Of a DNA stretch of 64,000 nt, positions 52,157 to 63,622 are shown one piece after another; position 1 is the first letter of the stretch, and every line of letters starts with the position of its first letter. Origin of the DNA: Sphaerolaimus hirsutus (Eukaryota; Nematoda; Chromadorea; Monhysterida; Sphaerolaimidae); the NCBI GenBank assembly GCA_964036195.1, contig OZ038457.1:930001-994000 (forward strand), given 5' to 3'. The notes under the pieces are model-generated. The model made no database searches and was not told where the DNA came from. It was given only the letters and a program-made list of their open reading frames with translations. A program made the translations under genes and the position numbers.

Positions 52157-54819
52157 AGATAATACACCAGTAATTCTGAGGATAAAAATAACTCCCCCTC
52201 AAAAACCCTGACGAAACAATAACTGCCCTGGGAACTTATTCGAGTATATACGGCAGGTATTTCCGTGACAACAGCATTTCCTTAAAATGTCTATAACATA
52301 CGAGCACCAAGCACTAATTATCTGAAATCGTGTACTCAATCAACAATCAACTTGGCGTGTAAATATGTATGTACTTCACTGGGTTTTTTTCACAATTACA
52401 TAACCTTTCCTTGAAATATGAAAAATATTTGCTGTCGATTTTGCACTGTAAACACCGCCTTAACAAATCTAACTAATGCAAAAATTGGACAAAACTGACC
52501 GGAACAGGGCTAAATTTTACGAAACCAGTGCAGGTGGGAAATTTGGCAGGAATCAACACAGAAAGGCCACCTTGACAGCAGGGGAAGGCTGGTCCAAATC
52601 TGCAAAAGACTAGGCATGGAAAAAGTTTTATAACAATGCCATTTTTGTAAAAAAAGAAGTTTTTATCAAGGCTTCATTTTGAATACATCTTGTTATGCAA
52701 CCTATCAAGTTGTTATCAGGCACATTTGAACATTTTTGTGTGAGAATTGCCACGAAACGCCGAAAACAACATCCGCAAAATGCATTCACCTGCTGGCAGA
52801 GGGCCAAAAAAGTTATTTTAGCCAAAATAATTAGTATTAATCCGAAATGCACCGGAAATTGTAGATATTTACAGCCACTCACGAAACAGTAAAATCCCTG
52901 GAAATGAAAAGACAATGTAATAATCATATTTTAAATTGTTTTATTTCAGAGTGAGAGTAAGAAAACGTTACTTCAAACGATATATTACTAAAAAAGTGCA
53001 AAAAAGTAATAAAATATTGTAAATAGTGAAAGGAAGAGACCCCGTATGTAATTTGGCATCTAGCCAAAACAGCAGTTTGCATGTGTCAATTGGTGTGTCG
53101 GGCGCCATTTACAACTATTTCCGGTCGCCCAATCGCATTCCGCGGCGATTACGTGGACGTGGACGGAAATCTTGTCGTCTTTTACTCTCACTCGTACGAT
53201 ATCCTATTGTATCCAATCGTATCCAATACAAACTTGGACTTAATCCAAGATTACATACGTGACCCGATCCCCTTTTTTGTATAGCCGACACTCGTTCTAA
53301 TTCTGCTTTAGATTCAAAAAGTGACAAGCAAAAACAAGAATCAGGCGTTTGAGCATTTTTGTTTTGCGCTTAAATAACCAATTTTAGCTTATAAAATACA
53401 AACTAAGCTAGCCGCTCTAAGACAGGTTTTGGTAGTTTACTTAGCAGTATAGGCAATTTTTTTTTGAAAACTTACAGTTACAATACAAATGTAAGTGACA
53501 TTCACTCATCGCTGATTGGAAAATTTGAAATGTACCTTCACGCCTTGATAGTCAGGCAAAAATTTTTTTTCATGCACTGCCTTAATACTATCGAATTCTA
53601 TGCATTGAAAGCCGCATAAAATAAACAAATAATAAAGTGTTTAAAAAGCTTCAATTCAAAACAGTTTCGAGTTTCAATTGAAGAGTTTCGTTCCATAAGT
53701 GTGTAAGCGCCAAAATCACTAAAATCGAGTTAAGCATGGATTCGACATCCACATATATGTTTGTACATTTTAGAAAAAAAATTAGTGTCATAGTCCATGT
53801 CGTTCCGGAGATACATTGGTACTGATTTTCAGAAAAAGCATGATTTTCACATCGAAAGTGTGTGTCTTCACCAAGAAAAACGACATTTTCAGATCGAAAG
53901 TGCGTTTATCCATCTCGGGTCACCGGAATGGCGGTGCACTTGTACGCACATATGCCTGGTACACACAAATGCCCGGTACGCACAAAATTGTGCCGGCCAC
54001 GCACATCCGCCTGGTACAAAATGACATTATATTACATTTTCACCGTGTTTTTCACTTCACACTTGTGAGTAAAGTGAAAAAAAGTTGCGCAATGACATTA
54101 GTTAACTTTTTGTCACTTCACACATATTTGAACATCACTTGAAAAAGTGTCACGTGAAAAAACGATGGATAATGGCTATTTTTGATAAGCTGTGCAATAA
54201 CATTATTGACCATCTGTCCGCTACGCAAAGATCATCAGCCATGTGAGTACCAGGCAGATGTGCGTGGCGGGCACAATTTTGTGCGTACCAGGCGTTTGTG
54301 CGTACCAGGCATTTGTGCGTAGGAGGCCTGGCCCACCGGAATTACCGCTTCGGAAATGCATATCTCCAAAAAAAAAGTTTCGTTCCAAAAGTGCGTCCGT
54401 GCTCCTGAAGAGCCGGTCAGAACTCCCATACAACATGGGAGTTTCATTCCAAAAGTGCGTCCGTGCATTTCCAAACATGTCCAGAGTTATAATTTGGACA
54501 CGTATTTATGTACGTATAAGTCTAAAAATTGACGTCGGGGTACTTTTCGAGACGGGCTATTCAATGGTGCAGTTGTTGTTTTTTCTAGGTCGCACCATTC
54601 ATAAGTCGTTTTAGTTTTAATTGCAGATTGTCCATTTTGTTCCTGAAAAAAATGGCCCGACAAATCTGGACATAACTCCACATGGACTGTACGGCCAAAA
54701 AAATCATAGTCTCAGGTATCTGAAAAGTGCGTGGCAAGCTCTGTCGCTCAAACATGGCGCTGTCGGGCCACCGCTAAACTTTAAAATGCGAATTTGAAAA
54801 ATTTAAATTGGTGGAGATA

Positions 54820-55498
54820 CCGTATTTCCTCGAAATACCCCACTTGAATTAACCCCCCTCGAAATACCCCCAGGTGTTTTTGATTTGGGGATAGAATACG
54901 CCCCCCCCCTCGAAATACCACCGTCTGAATACTCTGAAATGATGTACATCATGTATGCAATGTACATGATGTATTTATTGTGCCTACACACACTAGTTTT
55001 CACCGTGACTTCGTGTGAAAACTGAAATTTTTCAAATGTAAATAAATGAACACGGTTGAACGATTTTATTTAAATTAAATTTGAATTTATATTAATGAAA
55101 GTTAAACTTTGAAAATTTGAAAACTAAAGCACATATAGCATACAAAAAGAGTAGGCTGGATGTCGCCATGTTGCCATTTCAGTTTTCACATCGGTCACGG
55201 TGAAAACTAGTGTGTGTAAGGCCATTGCTGCCAGTTTGCACCGCAGTGTCACATATATTTACGTAGTGAAAGTAGAGAATGTACGTTATTATGCCTAAAA
55301 ATATCCTATATCATCAAATATAACCCATTCATTACCGGTTTTGGGCGTTTTTCGACGTATTGTTTACTAGTAAATTCCCGAAAATTTCTGGCGGAATAAT
55401 AAACACCCTCCCCGGAATAAGCCCCCCTCGAAATACCCCCCTCAAAAATTTCCACTCTGAAAAAATAAACCCCCTGGGGGTATTTCGAGGAAATACAG
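54820..55498. mobile_element. Mariner-like MITE containing a foldback
   Basis: Ends CCGTATTTCCTCGAAATACC and GGTATTTCGAGGAAATACAG, TA flanks. Nested foldback at 54984-55218. Confidence 0.85.
54984..55218. repeat. Foldback element with CACACACTAGTTTTCACC ends
   Basis: Same family as 41161-41395, including the AT-rich AATTTAAATT-type centre. Third nesting level here. Confidence 0.8.
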
Positions 55499-56680
55499 TA
55501 TGCACTTATGGAACGAAACTCTTCAACTGTCATAACAGCATTGAGATTTGAGAATAAAAAATCTAGCAAGAATAAGTGTCACAACGAGGGTGTCAACCAC
55601 AGTTGTTAAAATGTACGTACATTTACTCAAAAAATACGCGTACGCGAGTACGCGGTAAATACATTTACATATACTTTTGAAAAAAGTTATGTACTCATTT
55701 TTACGAGTCAACTTTCCATTTTCCGCAGGCAAAACTTTCCTGTTTCCGCTTCCATTTTCCGCAATGCTCCCATGATGACTGCATTATGATTTCATTCCGG
55801 AACAAAAAAATTCAATGTCTCCCCTGCTAATGTACGACCCATGTCGGGGTATACATGGGATGAATTCTTGTAGATGAAGGTGCCTTTATGCCACATGTCG
55901 ATTTTTAGGTTTCTGGGTGTCTTGCTGCTCATTTGACAGCGATCCAAAGTCAAATTTCCGGTGGAAAAAAGTCTTTATCACTTATGCTAAAACGTTCAAA
56001 CACAGAAGAAAAACTAGTAAAACGATGAAAAAGACTGCGATGTGATGTGAAAAAACAATGCACTGCTTAAATATTTCTCACTTTGCCAATTTGTATTCTA
56101 AATGGTATACCCAGGTGACTTGATACTCTGCACTCGTATTGATTTCGCATCATGTTCAAAATCGTCTGCCATCGGTTGGCAGACAAATATTGACCCGGCA
56201 TGGTGCCTATTTTTTAATTTATGAACAAAACGAAATGTTGGAACCGTGCCAGCTCACGACTGCTCACATTAAGCGAAATGTAAAAAAGCACGAAAAAAAC
56301 GCGGAAGGCACTGCGTTCACGGTTAACGATTTATTGGCTATATACGCAGGAGGGGGGCCATATTTCTACTGTGGGGTGTCGACTTAATTACCCCACCTAT
56401 GTATGAGTTTCACCTCTCAGTGACCCATAGTTAATGTTTGGTTCACCATTGAACCAAAAAAATCGAAGGGATAAAGACATTTTTCCAGGAGTGTATATTA
56501 AAAAGTGATGTAATATTAATTTGTTGATAGACACCCTAACGTGGTGGGGTGGAGAGGGGAGCGATGTGATGTGTGGAGTAGGTCAAACAAAGTTGACTTT
56601 TCAGGATCTGGAACAGGAATGTGTTGACTTTACACTATTCTACCCACCAAATCAGGGATTTGGCACTTATTATGAAGACA

Positions 56681-57615
56681 CCTGGCCCCAGATTTAATTG
56701 GGCAGACAAATTTTTGCCCTCCCTGCCTGGCACCTGACACGACCAAGCGCCTGCCAGACGTGCCCTCACTCGTGCCAGATTTGCCCGAAAAATGGCTAAC
56801 AAGATTTAATTGTGAGGGCATGACAGGCAAAACTGAAAAGAAAAGGAAATATCTGCCCTGCACCCTGGGGGTGCAGGGCAGACATAATTTACTACAAAAA
56901 CGTATGAAGACGTACAAAAAAAAACGTGAGAAAGCTTGACAGCCGGCCAAAATTTGAAAATCGCCTAAAATATTTAAGTAAAGTAGGTTAGTTTAAGCTC
57001 TATCTATGTATATAAACGAAAAAAGCGATGTTGACGGTGAAAATTTGCATCCTTAACAAACTTTCACCTTCAAATTCGCCATTTTCAGCTACATAAATTG
57101 TTATTTACCTATTTAACTTGTATTAGTAGCGATTTCGAAATTTTGGCCAGCTGCCAAATTCACTTCTTCCATTTTCCTTTTTCTTTTCGGGAGTAAAATC
57201 CCGCCAGACTCGCCCGTTGCGCCAGGCGCCTGACAGCTGCTGCCCGACACGCAATTGAATCTTGGTCTGCCGGCAGTCGGGCGGCGGCTGTCAGGTGCCT
57301 GGCGCGAGGGCGGGTCGGGAGGGATTTTACTCCCGAAAAGAAAAAGAAAAATGGAAGATGTGAATTTGGCAGCCTGCCAAAATTTCGAAATCGCCATGAA
57401 TACAATTTAAATAGGTAAATATCCATTTACGTAGATGAAAATGGCGATTTTGTAAGTGAAAGTTTGTTAAGGCGCCAAATTTGAGCGGTTTTGAGGAAAA
57501 AAGGGGCGGGCGGGCGGACGCGGGCATGCCTGTCCAATTAAATCTCGACTTGCCAGACACGCCCGTCATGTCCTCCCTCTCAGGGATAATCTGCCCAATT
57601 AAATCTGGGGCCAGG
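56681..57615. repeat. 935-bp foldback with CCTGGCCCCAGATTTAATTG ends
   Basis: Terminal arms CCTGGCCCCAGATTTAATTG and its inverse, and inner arms around 57130-57390 (GGGAGTAAAATCCC, GCCAGCTGCCAAATTC and inverse). GC-rich CTGCCCTGCACC palindromes inside. No ORF of note. Confidence 0.8.
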
Positions 57616-57764
57616 TATTTAGGTTAAATGGTGAAATTGAGTTGGATCAGCAAAAAATTGATGCTTGACTTGACACAGAAAAACTGTGTCTAAAATTATA
57701 TTAGAGTTGTTAAGGCCCACCTGGTGTTGTATATGCGTCTGCATCATTATCCAAGTGTGCATAA

Positions 57765-58470
57765 TCCAAGCACAAAATCATGCATAATCCAAGCAAAAAT
57801 CAGGCATAATCCAAGCAAAAGTCAGACATAATCCAAGCAAAAATCAGGCATAATCCAAGCATCTAACCATGCAATGTGTTCTGTATCTTAATACTTTACA
57901 ATGTTGCTTGCCTTATTACTGACACAAGATAATTTGATGGCACAATGAGTGGGATAAGCCTAACCAAATGTAGATGTGTGTGACCATATTGCATCAAATG
58001 TGTGTAACAAGAAGTTCTGAATTTGGTAATTGTTTGCATTGAAGATGCCATCTGCACTGGTGTGTTTTTCTGAAATTTGATATACAAAGATTTGAAAAGT
58101 GCAAAAAGATTCAAAAATTTGAAAATTCAAAATTCAAACAAACATTTTAGTGAAAAAACACTAAATTAGTTGTTTTTTTCTGAGGGTTCGCGATTTTTGG
58201 TTTGTATTATTACTACAGTACTATAATTATCATGATATTATGTTCAGTCCATATTAAATTTGCACACACATTTACACACTATTCAAACATAAACAAACAT
58301 AAATATGCCAGAAAATTGCTTGGATTATGCCTGATTTTTGCTTGGATTATGCCTTATTTTTGCTTGGATTATTTAAAAGGCACAAAAAGTGAATGGATTT
58401 TGCATCTGAAGTGCTTTGATTATGCGCAAAAACTGCTTGGATTATGCTTGATGGATTATGCACACTTGGA
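57765..58470. repeat. Inverted pair of tandem arrays, ATAATCCAAGCAAAAATCAG unit
   Basis: Four to five about 24-bp units at 57765-57865 and inverse units (CTTGGATTATGCCTGATTTT) at 58316-58470, with about 450 bp between. Resembles a foldback element whose arms are tandem repeats. Confidence 0.75.
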
Positions 58471-59360
58471 TTTTGGTTTTCCCCCATTGTATATTAGGGG
58501 AAGGTGTTGGCTACAACCCACAAAATTTCACTTCACGTTAATACACTCCACTGCTTCAGTGAGGGTTTCTGCAATGGGGAGAACCATATTTGTGCTACAC
58601 TCAACACAAACAGAAAAATTGTACAAAAAGTTGCATATTTTGCAACCCACACTGTAGTGAATTGCCAACCCCCCACACTGATATATATGGGATGTTGGCT
58701 ACACCGCTCAGAATTTTGTCTTCCTACACCCTCTGTAGCTGGAGTTATGTCACAAAAGAGAAAACTTTTCAGTGCCAAACTTGCTGTGGAAGCAGTTTAT
58801 AAAAGATGCATGCTTAACTCAAAATTTGTACACTATATTGATAAATGAAAATTTTAGCACATCCACCTTTGTGCAAAAAAAGCTTTGCTAGTGATGCTTT
58901 TTTGGCCCGTTTGGCATTGTCAAGAAATTCAAATCAGATGAAATTTTTTCCAAATGGAAAATTTTACTGTAATTTTTTTCCAGTAATTGTTGCAACATGT
59001 GAACACAACTTTACTTACCACTTCGGTGTAATTTTTACAGTTGCAGGTTTGACCCACATTACCTTATCATGTTCACATAAAAAGAAATGTAATATGGTAA
59101 TGATATAGATTACATGATAATTATAACAAAAATCTGTAAATCTAATTTTTTAGGCACACGTGTCATTGACTAATCATTCAACCACACTACATATCAAACC
59201 GTAATGGTGAATTTCATTCACACTTCCTGAATTTCCATATAAATTTCCTTCCAAATCACAACAAATCGTTTCTCCGTCTAATTTCGATTTTCCACCATTT
59301 TTAGAACGACTGTCGTATTGCCTTCAAAAAATAAAAAAGAAAATTTTGAAACTGATAACG

Positions 59361-59492
59361 ATGTCGTTTTTCATGCGGCCCACCGGAAAATTGTTGGCGT
59401 GCGGTGCGAAACAGCACATTCAAATGCAAACTATGAACATCAATAATGTCGCTGTGATTGGTTCTGGTCTCATGGGGGCGGGGATAGCTCAG
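59361..59492 (+). CDS. HADH: HADH exon 1: presequence and NAD-binding loop
   Basis: ATG at 59361 opens a basic, amphipathic leader. The GxGxxG loop lies at residues 34-39. Donor CAG|GTAGAT, phase 0. In-frame ATGs at codons 5, 22 and 25 are alternatives, but the first preserves the full targeting leader. Confidence 0.95.
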
Positions 59493-62400
59493 GTAGATGT
59501 TTTTTCGTTATGTTAATTCCGATCAAGGAAATTGTGTCAAATGCTTTTTTGCTCTGAGACTGGGACGTATCCAGGATTTTTGTGCGGGGGGCTGCTTGTT
59601 TACGGGGGCCGGCGAGCGGGGGGGCGGCCCCCTAAATTTTTTCCCTATTTAGGGACGGAAAGGCGCCATGCCAGGGCGCTATTGGCGTTGGCGCCAGCGC
59701 CAGGAACCGCTTTATATAGATGTAAATATGCATACATATGCAGCGAAAGTCGCAAAAATGTGTTCATTTTCAAGGATATTTGTTTACGGGGATCGATCCG
59801 CTAAAAATACAATGGTATGGGGAAGAAATTGCGCGCTTGCACGCAAAATTTTCAACCAACCTCGAAAAATGTATAGGAAAAAATTGCATTTTCCGGGACT
59901 TTTTGGGTTTCACCCCGGGAGGCCCCCCCCTGGATACGGCCCTGCTCTGAGAAATGTGAATGGAAACCTACAGTGTGCAATTTATTACACTTATGCCGAT
60001 CCCGAAAATTCAAAAAAATCAATCCCGATCCCGAAAAGTCTACCTATCTCGTTTGAAACCTAGTAAAGTAAAAATGTGTTGTTTTTCTCAGGTGAGCGCC
60101 GCCAATGGTTTCAATGTTGTCGTGGTTGACCAGTCAGATGAAATTCTCTCAAAAGCTAGAAAAAGTATTGAACGCAGCATGCAGAAAGTTGCCAAGAAGA
60201 AGTTCAAGGGTGATGTGAAGGTTAGAATTTTGGGGCGTGTTTTGAATGTTTGCTTTAGTGCCAAGTAAATGGTTAAACATAAAATTAGGGTTAAAATGAA
60301 GCTGGATTTTCGGGTACTTGTAAATATTGACAAACATAAGTCTGTGGTGGCAATCAGAGAAGTATCCACGCGGGGGTCAGGCGCGTTCTACATGCAAAGG
60401 GGGCTCTTTTTTTATAGTTCACCCCTCCGCTCAAAAACCTGGCTACTCCCCATGTAATATCACAAAAGTACAGCCACGTCATATACTTGTATCTGTTCAC
60501 CGTTCACTCAACAATATTTGGGAACATTAAAAAAATCTGTCTATTTAAAAACGTTTTAAAACTTTTTTTTAAACGGGGTCTTTAAAAAACCCTATGTTTC
60601 CTCCCCACATTCCACTCATCTCATCCTCTCGCAGGCGGCTGAGAAATCGGTCATGGGCAGCCTCGCCCGTCTCTCCATGACCACCGACACTGAAAAAGCG
60701 GTGGCCCATGCAGATTTAGCTGTGGAAGCTATTGTGGAGAATGTTGATATGAAAAGAAGATTGTTTGCTACCATGGAAAAGGCTGCTCAGAAGTGGGTGA
60801 AGGGCCTTTCACGAACTTTTTTGTGACGTCAAAAATGTTTGGGTTTTCGGTCATCTTTGTCACGAATGTTGATAAAAATTGAAAATCTTTGGCAACGAGT
60901 CGTGAGTTTTTAACCGTCTCTCAGCGACGAAAATGTCAATTTCGTCACGACTCAATCATGTGATTTAAACGGTATCCTGATCCCGAATTCCGAAAATTTT
61001 GTGATCCCGTTCTTGAAGCCCAATCCCGATCCCGAACACTCAATCCCGATCCCGAAATGTTGTAAAACCCAATCCTGATCCCGAAACCTCAATCCCGATC
61101 CCGAAATGTTGTAAAACCCAATCCTGATCCCGAAACCTCAATCCCGATCCCGAAATGTTGTAAAACCCAATCCTGATCCCGAAACCTCAATCCCGATCCC
61201 GAAATGTTGTAAAACCCAATCCTGATCCCGAAACCTCAATCCCGATCCTGAAATGTTGTAAAACCCAATCCTGATCCCGAAACCTCAATCCCGATCCCGG
61301 ACAAGGTCCCAGACAAAACGTGCCAGCAATGGCACTTTCATAGGATCATTTGTATTTATGCGGTTTGCAAAAATTGTGTGCGCAAGGCGTATTTTCCCAT
61401 ATTCTGCTTTATCTCTGTCGCATGGGTATGGAGACCACGAAAGGTCAATCCCGATCCCGAAAGGTCAATCCCGATCCCGAAATCTGAAAAAGCCAATCCC
61501 GATCCCGAAAAGTCAATCTCGTTTGAACCCTAAATCATGATAATTTTTTGTCACGCAAAAAAACAACAGACATCCGCATTAAGTTTTTCTCTTAGTAGGC
61601 TGGTAAAATTTTAATAATAATGCAGGAGTCTCCATGATTTCGGCTCCGGGGGTTGAATAGATAGCTGAAAAAGTTTTGGGTTGGTGGGGGTTGCTCACAG
61701 GGGTTCATTTTTGACCATTTTTGCGAAGATCGATATTGAGGTCCATATCGATATCATTATCGAGAAAAATGTTGAATATCAGTGTAGAAAAGTAAATATC
61801 TCATCCCAACCCTACTCGCCACCTTTAATATTCGGTTAGAAACAAACAAACAGAAAAATTCGAATGCAGAAACTGCATACTGGCGACCAATACATCATCT
61901 CTGCGACTGGCTGACATCGCAACTGCTGTGAAACGCACGGACAAATTCGGTGGACTACACTTTTTCAATCCGGTGCCAATCATGAAATTACTGGAGGTAG
62001 GGTTGATCTTGTAATGATTTTTTGTATTTTAATCAAGATTTTCGATTTTAATTTTCAATCAGGGGTCTCCAGGATTTTGGCCCTCGCGGGGGCTGGATAG
62101 ATAGCAAATCGCACCTCCGGAGGGATAGATAGCTGAAAAATGTTTCTGGGGGGGGGCTTGGGGGGGGCTGGCGGGGGCACAATATATAGGCTTTTTCAAG
62201 GTTAAGAAGGCAGAAAGGGGAAAAAATCGCTAATAATCAGTTAAAAGTAGCCAAAATTAGGTATAAAATGGCTAAAAATAGGTATATAACCATATATATA
62301 GCCGGAAAGCACGATTTTGAAGGTGAAAAACTATAAAAAGGTGCGAAAATTGGTGATTTTGAGCGAAAATTGGGGCAAAATTTCTCAAAAACCACTCCAG

Positions 62401-63429
62401 ATAGATAGATAGCTGAGCGATTTGGGGGGGGGTCTTTGGGGGTAGTAGCCAAAAATTTTGCCTCGCGATAGATAGATAGCTGAGCGGCCTCCGGGATAGA
62501 TAGATAGCTGGCCGATTTGGGGGGGGCAGCCCCCCCCCCAGCCCCCCCCCCCCTAGGAGACCCCTGTTTTCAATATAAAAATCGATTCATCATATTTACC
62601 ATATTTACTCGAGTAGCCCCCCCCCCCCCGTTTCAATACTTCACGCCTATCTGACAAGTGAGGACAGGGACGTATCCAGGATTTTTGAGCGGGGGGGGCT
62701 GCTTGTTTACGGGGGCCGGCGAGCGGGGGGGGGCTCAGCCCCCCCCCCCCTAATTTTTTTTCCCTATATAGGGACAAAAAGCGTTTTGGCGCTAGCGCCA
62801 TACAAAGGCGTCATGCCCTGGCGCTTTTGGCGTTGGCGCCAGCGCCAGGAACCGCTTTATATGTATGTAAATATGCATACATATACAGCGAAATTCGCAA
62901 AAATGTGTTCATTTCCATGGATATTGGTTCACAGGGGCCGATCCGCTGAAAATACAATGAATGGGGAAGAAATTGCGCGCTTGCGCGCAAAATTTTTAAC
63001 AGACATCGAAAAATATATAGAAAAAGTCGCATTTTCCTTGACTTTTTTGGTCTCACCCCGGGAAGGGGGGGGGGGCTGCAGCCCCCCCCGCCCCCCCCCC
63101 CTGGATACGTCCTTGAGTGAGGAAAAATGATCTCTTGAATAGTATGTATAGGGAACTTGTATAGGGATGTTGAACTTGATGGGCTTGCCCATATTTGAAA
63201 AAAATCTGGTGGAATGAAAAATTCTGAAGATATAATAATTGCCCCATGCGAATAAATCGTATAAATACGGTATCGCTATCTAATATATTTTAGTAGTGCA
63301 AACTATGAATAAATGCACTCGACATTTTCACATTTTCAGGTCGTTCGCACCCCGGACACATCGAAGGAAACAACTGAGAAACTACTCGATTTCGGGGCGA
63401 AAATTGGGAAGACCACTGTGCTTTGCAAG
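59361..63429 (+). CDS. HADH: 3-hydroxyacyl-CoA dehydrogenase, mitochondrial, 5' five exons (gene runs off the right edge)
   Basis: Exons 59361-59492, 60092-60220, 60635-60792, 61870-61996 and 63340-63429, all in phase, giving residues 1-212 of roughly 310 expected. The protein oxidises L-3-hydroxyacyl-CoA with NAD+ in mitochondrial beta-oxidation. Visible: basic presequence ([20 protein letters not shown]); NAD-binding loop [15 protein letters not shown] with G34, G36, G39; DQSDEIL after strand 2; [33 protein letters not shown] with catalytic His170 and Glu182, 12 residues apart as in characterised HADH; then [18 protein letters not shown]. The C-terminal dimerisation domain is outside. Introns hold hAT-type elements, but exons and splice sites are intact. 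Confidence 0.96.
59560..59944. mobile_element. 385-bp hAT-type element in HADH intron 1
   Basis: Exact 8-bp duplication CTCTGAGA (59552-59559, 59945-59952). Ends CTGGGACGTATCCAGG and CCTGGATACGGCCCTG; GGCGCCATGCC and GTTGGCGCCAGCGCC inside. Same family as 62665-63115. Confidence 0.88.
60092..60220 (+). CDS. HADH: HADH exon 2
   Basis: TTTTCTCAG acceptor, AAG|GTTAGA donor, phase 0. Encodes [20 protein letters not shown] and a Lys-rich helix; the Asp after strand 2 binds the NAD ribose in this family. Confidence 0.95.
60635..60792 (+). CDS. HADH: HADH exon 3
   Basis: CTCGCAG acceptor, GTGGGT donor, phase 2. Encodes [31 protein letters not shown] and [12 protein letters not shown]. Confidence 0.95.
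60962..61532. mobile_element. ATCCCG-type hAT element with 49-bp tandem array
   Basis: Right end TCGTTTGAACCCTA and left AAACGGTATCCTGATCCCG. Imperfect duplication AATCATGT/AATCATGA. Five tandem copies of a 49-bp unit start at 61042, 61091, 61140, 61189 and 61238, followed by a partial one. Confidence 0.75.
61870..61996 (+). CDS. HADH: HADH exon 4: catalytic His/Glu
   Basis: ATGCAG acceptor; the leading A completes Lys. Encodes [20 protein letters not shown] and [16 protein letters not shown] with the catalytic His and Glu. Donor GAG|GTAGGG, phase 0. Confidence 0.96.
62060..62566. mobile_element. 507-bp hAT-type element with CAGGGGTCTCC ends
   Basis: Exact 8-bp duplication TTTTCAAT (62052-62059, 62567-62574). 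Ends CAGGGGTCTCCAGGATTTT and GGAGACCCCTG. The interior has repeated GATAGATAGCTGAGCG and G-runs. Relatives: about 1990-2250, 38400-38490, 46140-46640 and 63623-64000. Confidence 0.88.
62665..63115. mobile_element. 451-bp hAT-type element in HADH intron 4
   Basis: Exact 8-bp duplication AGTGAGGA (62657-62664, 63116-63123). Ends CAGGGACGTATCCAGG and CCTGGATACGTCCTTG. Inner arms GGGGGGGCTGC; centre shared with 59560-59944. Confidence 0.9.
63340..63429 (+). CDS. HADH: HADH exon 5
   Basis: ATTTTCAG acceptor, AAG|GTTGGC donor, phase 0. Encodes [20 protein letters not shown] and [10 protein letters not shown], the usual end of the NAD-binding domain before D(T/C)PGF, which must lie in the next exon beyond the window. 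Confidence 0.95.
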
Positions 63430-63485
63430 GTTGGCTTTCATCTAAATGTGGCCACATTTAAATTCACTCCGGAACGGAACAGGGG

Positions 63486-63622
63486 TATGATGCAAACGGA
63501 ATCCCGATCCGGAATCCCAAAAAGTTCCGGAATCTGAACCCCAATCTCGATCCCGCGACCCCAATCCCGACCACGAGATGTCAAAAAATCAATCCCGAAA
63601 AGTCTACCCCGTTTGAACCCCA
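63486..63622. mobile_element. Short ATCCCG-type hAT element
   Basis: Flanks AACAGGGG and GACAGGGG match in 7 of 8. Right end CCCGTTTGAACCCCA, left TATGATGCAAACGGAATCCC. It abuts a copy of the CAGGGGTCTCC family that runs to the window edge. Confidence 0.65.

Larger units (their letters stand above)
53680..55524. mobile_element. Element with GAAGAGTTTCGTTCC ends, containing a MITE (Sola-like?)
   Basis: 22-bp inverted ends start GAAGAGTTTCGTTCCATAAG. Flanks AATT (53676-53679) and AACT (55525-55528) are a near-matching 4-bp duplication. The interior repeats TTTCGTTCCAAAAGTGCGTC and has large inverted arms (about 53860-54010 vs 54240-54400) of TACCAGGCATTTGTGCG units. The MITE 54820-55498 is nested inside. 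Confidence 0.65.
51885..59360. other. Intergenic region upstream of HADH
   Basis: Holds the elements at 51935-52156, 53680-55524 (with nested insertions), 56681-57615 and the ATAATCC arrays at 57765-58470. Short open frames at 53026-53284 and 56139-56387 have no splice partner or known domain. The HADH promoter should lie just before 59361; no TATA box stands out. Confidence 0.5.

Noticed and set aside
53026-53284. Two overlapping open frames of 67-78 codons
   Set aside because: No convincing splice sites, family match or consistent frame; two frames open at once suggests chance.
56139-56387. 82-codon frame
   Set aside because: Considered as a lone exon but shows no domain, no good donor and no partner exon.
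57765-57865. Regular short direct repeats resembling a CRISPR array
   Set aside because: Units are contiguous tandem repeats with no unique spacers, in an animal genome, with an inverted partner array.
58202-58657. 151-codon frame
   Set aside because: Its first half translates the inverted ATAATCC repeats; no domain in the rest.
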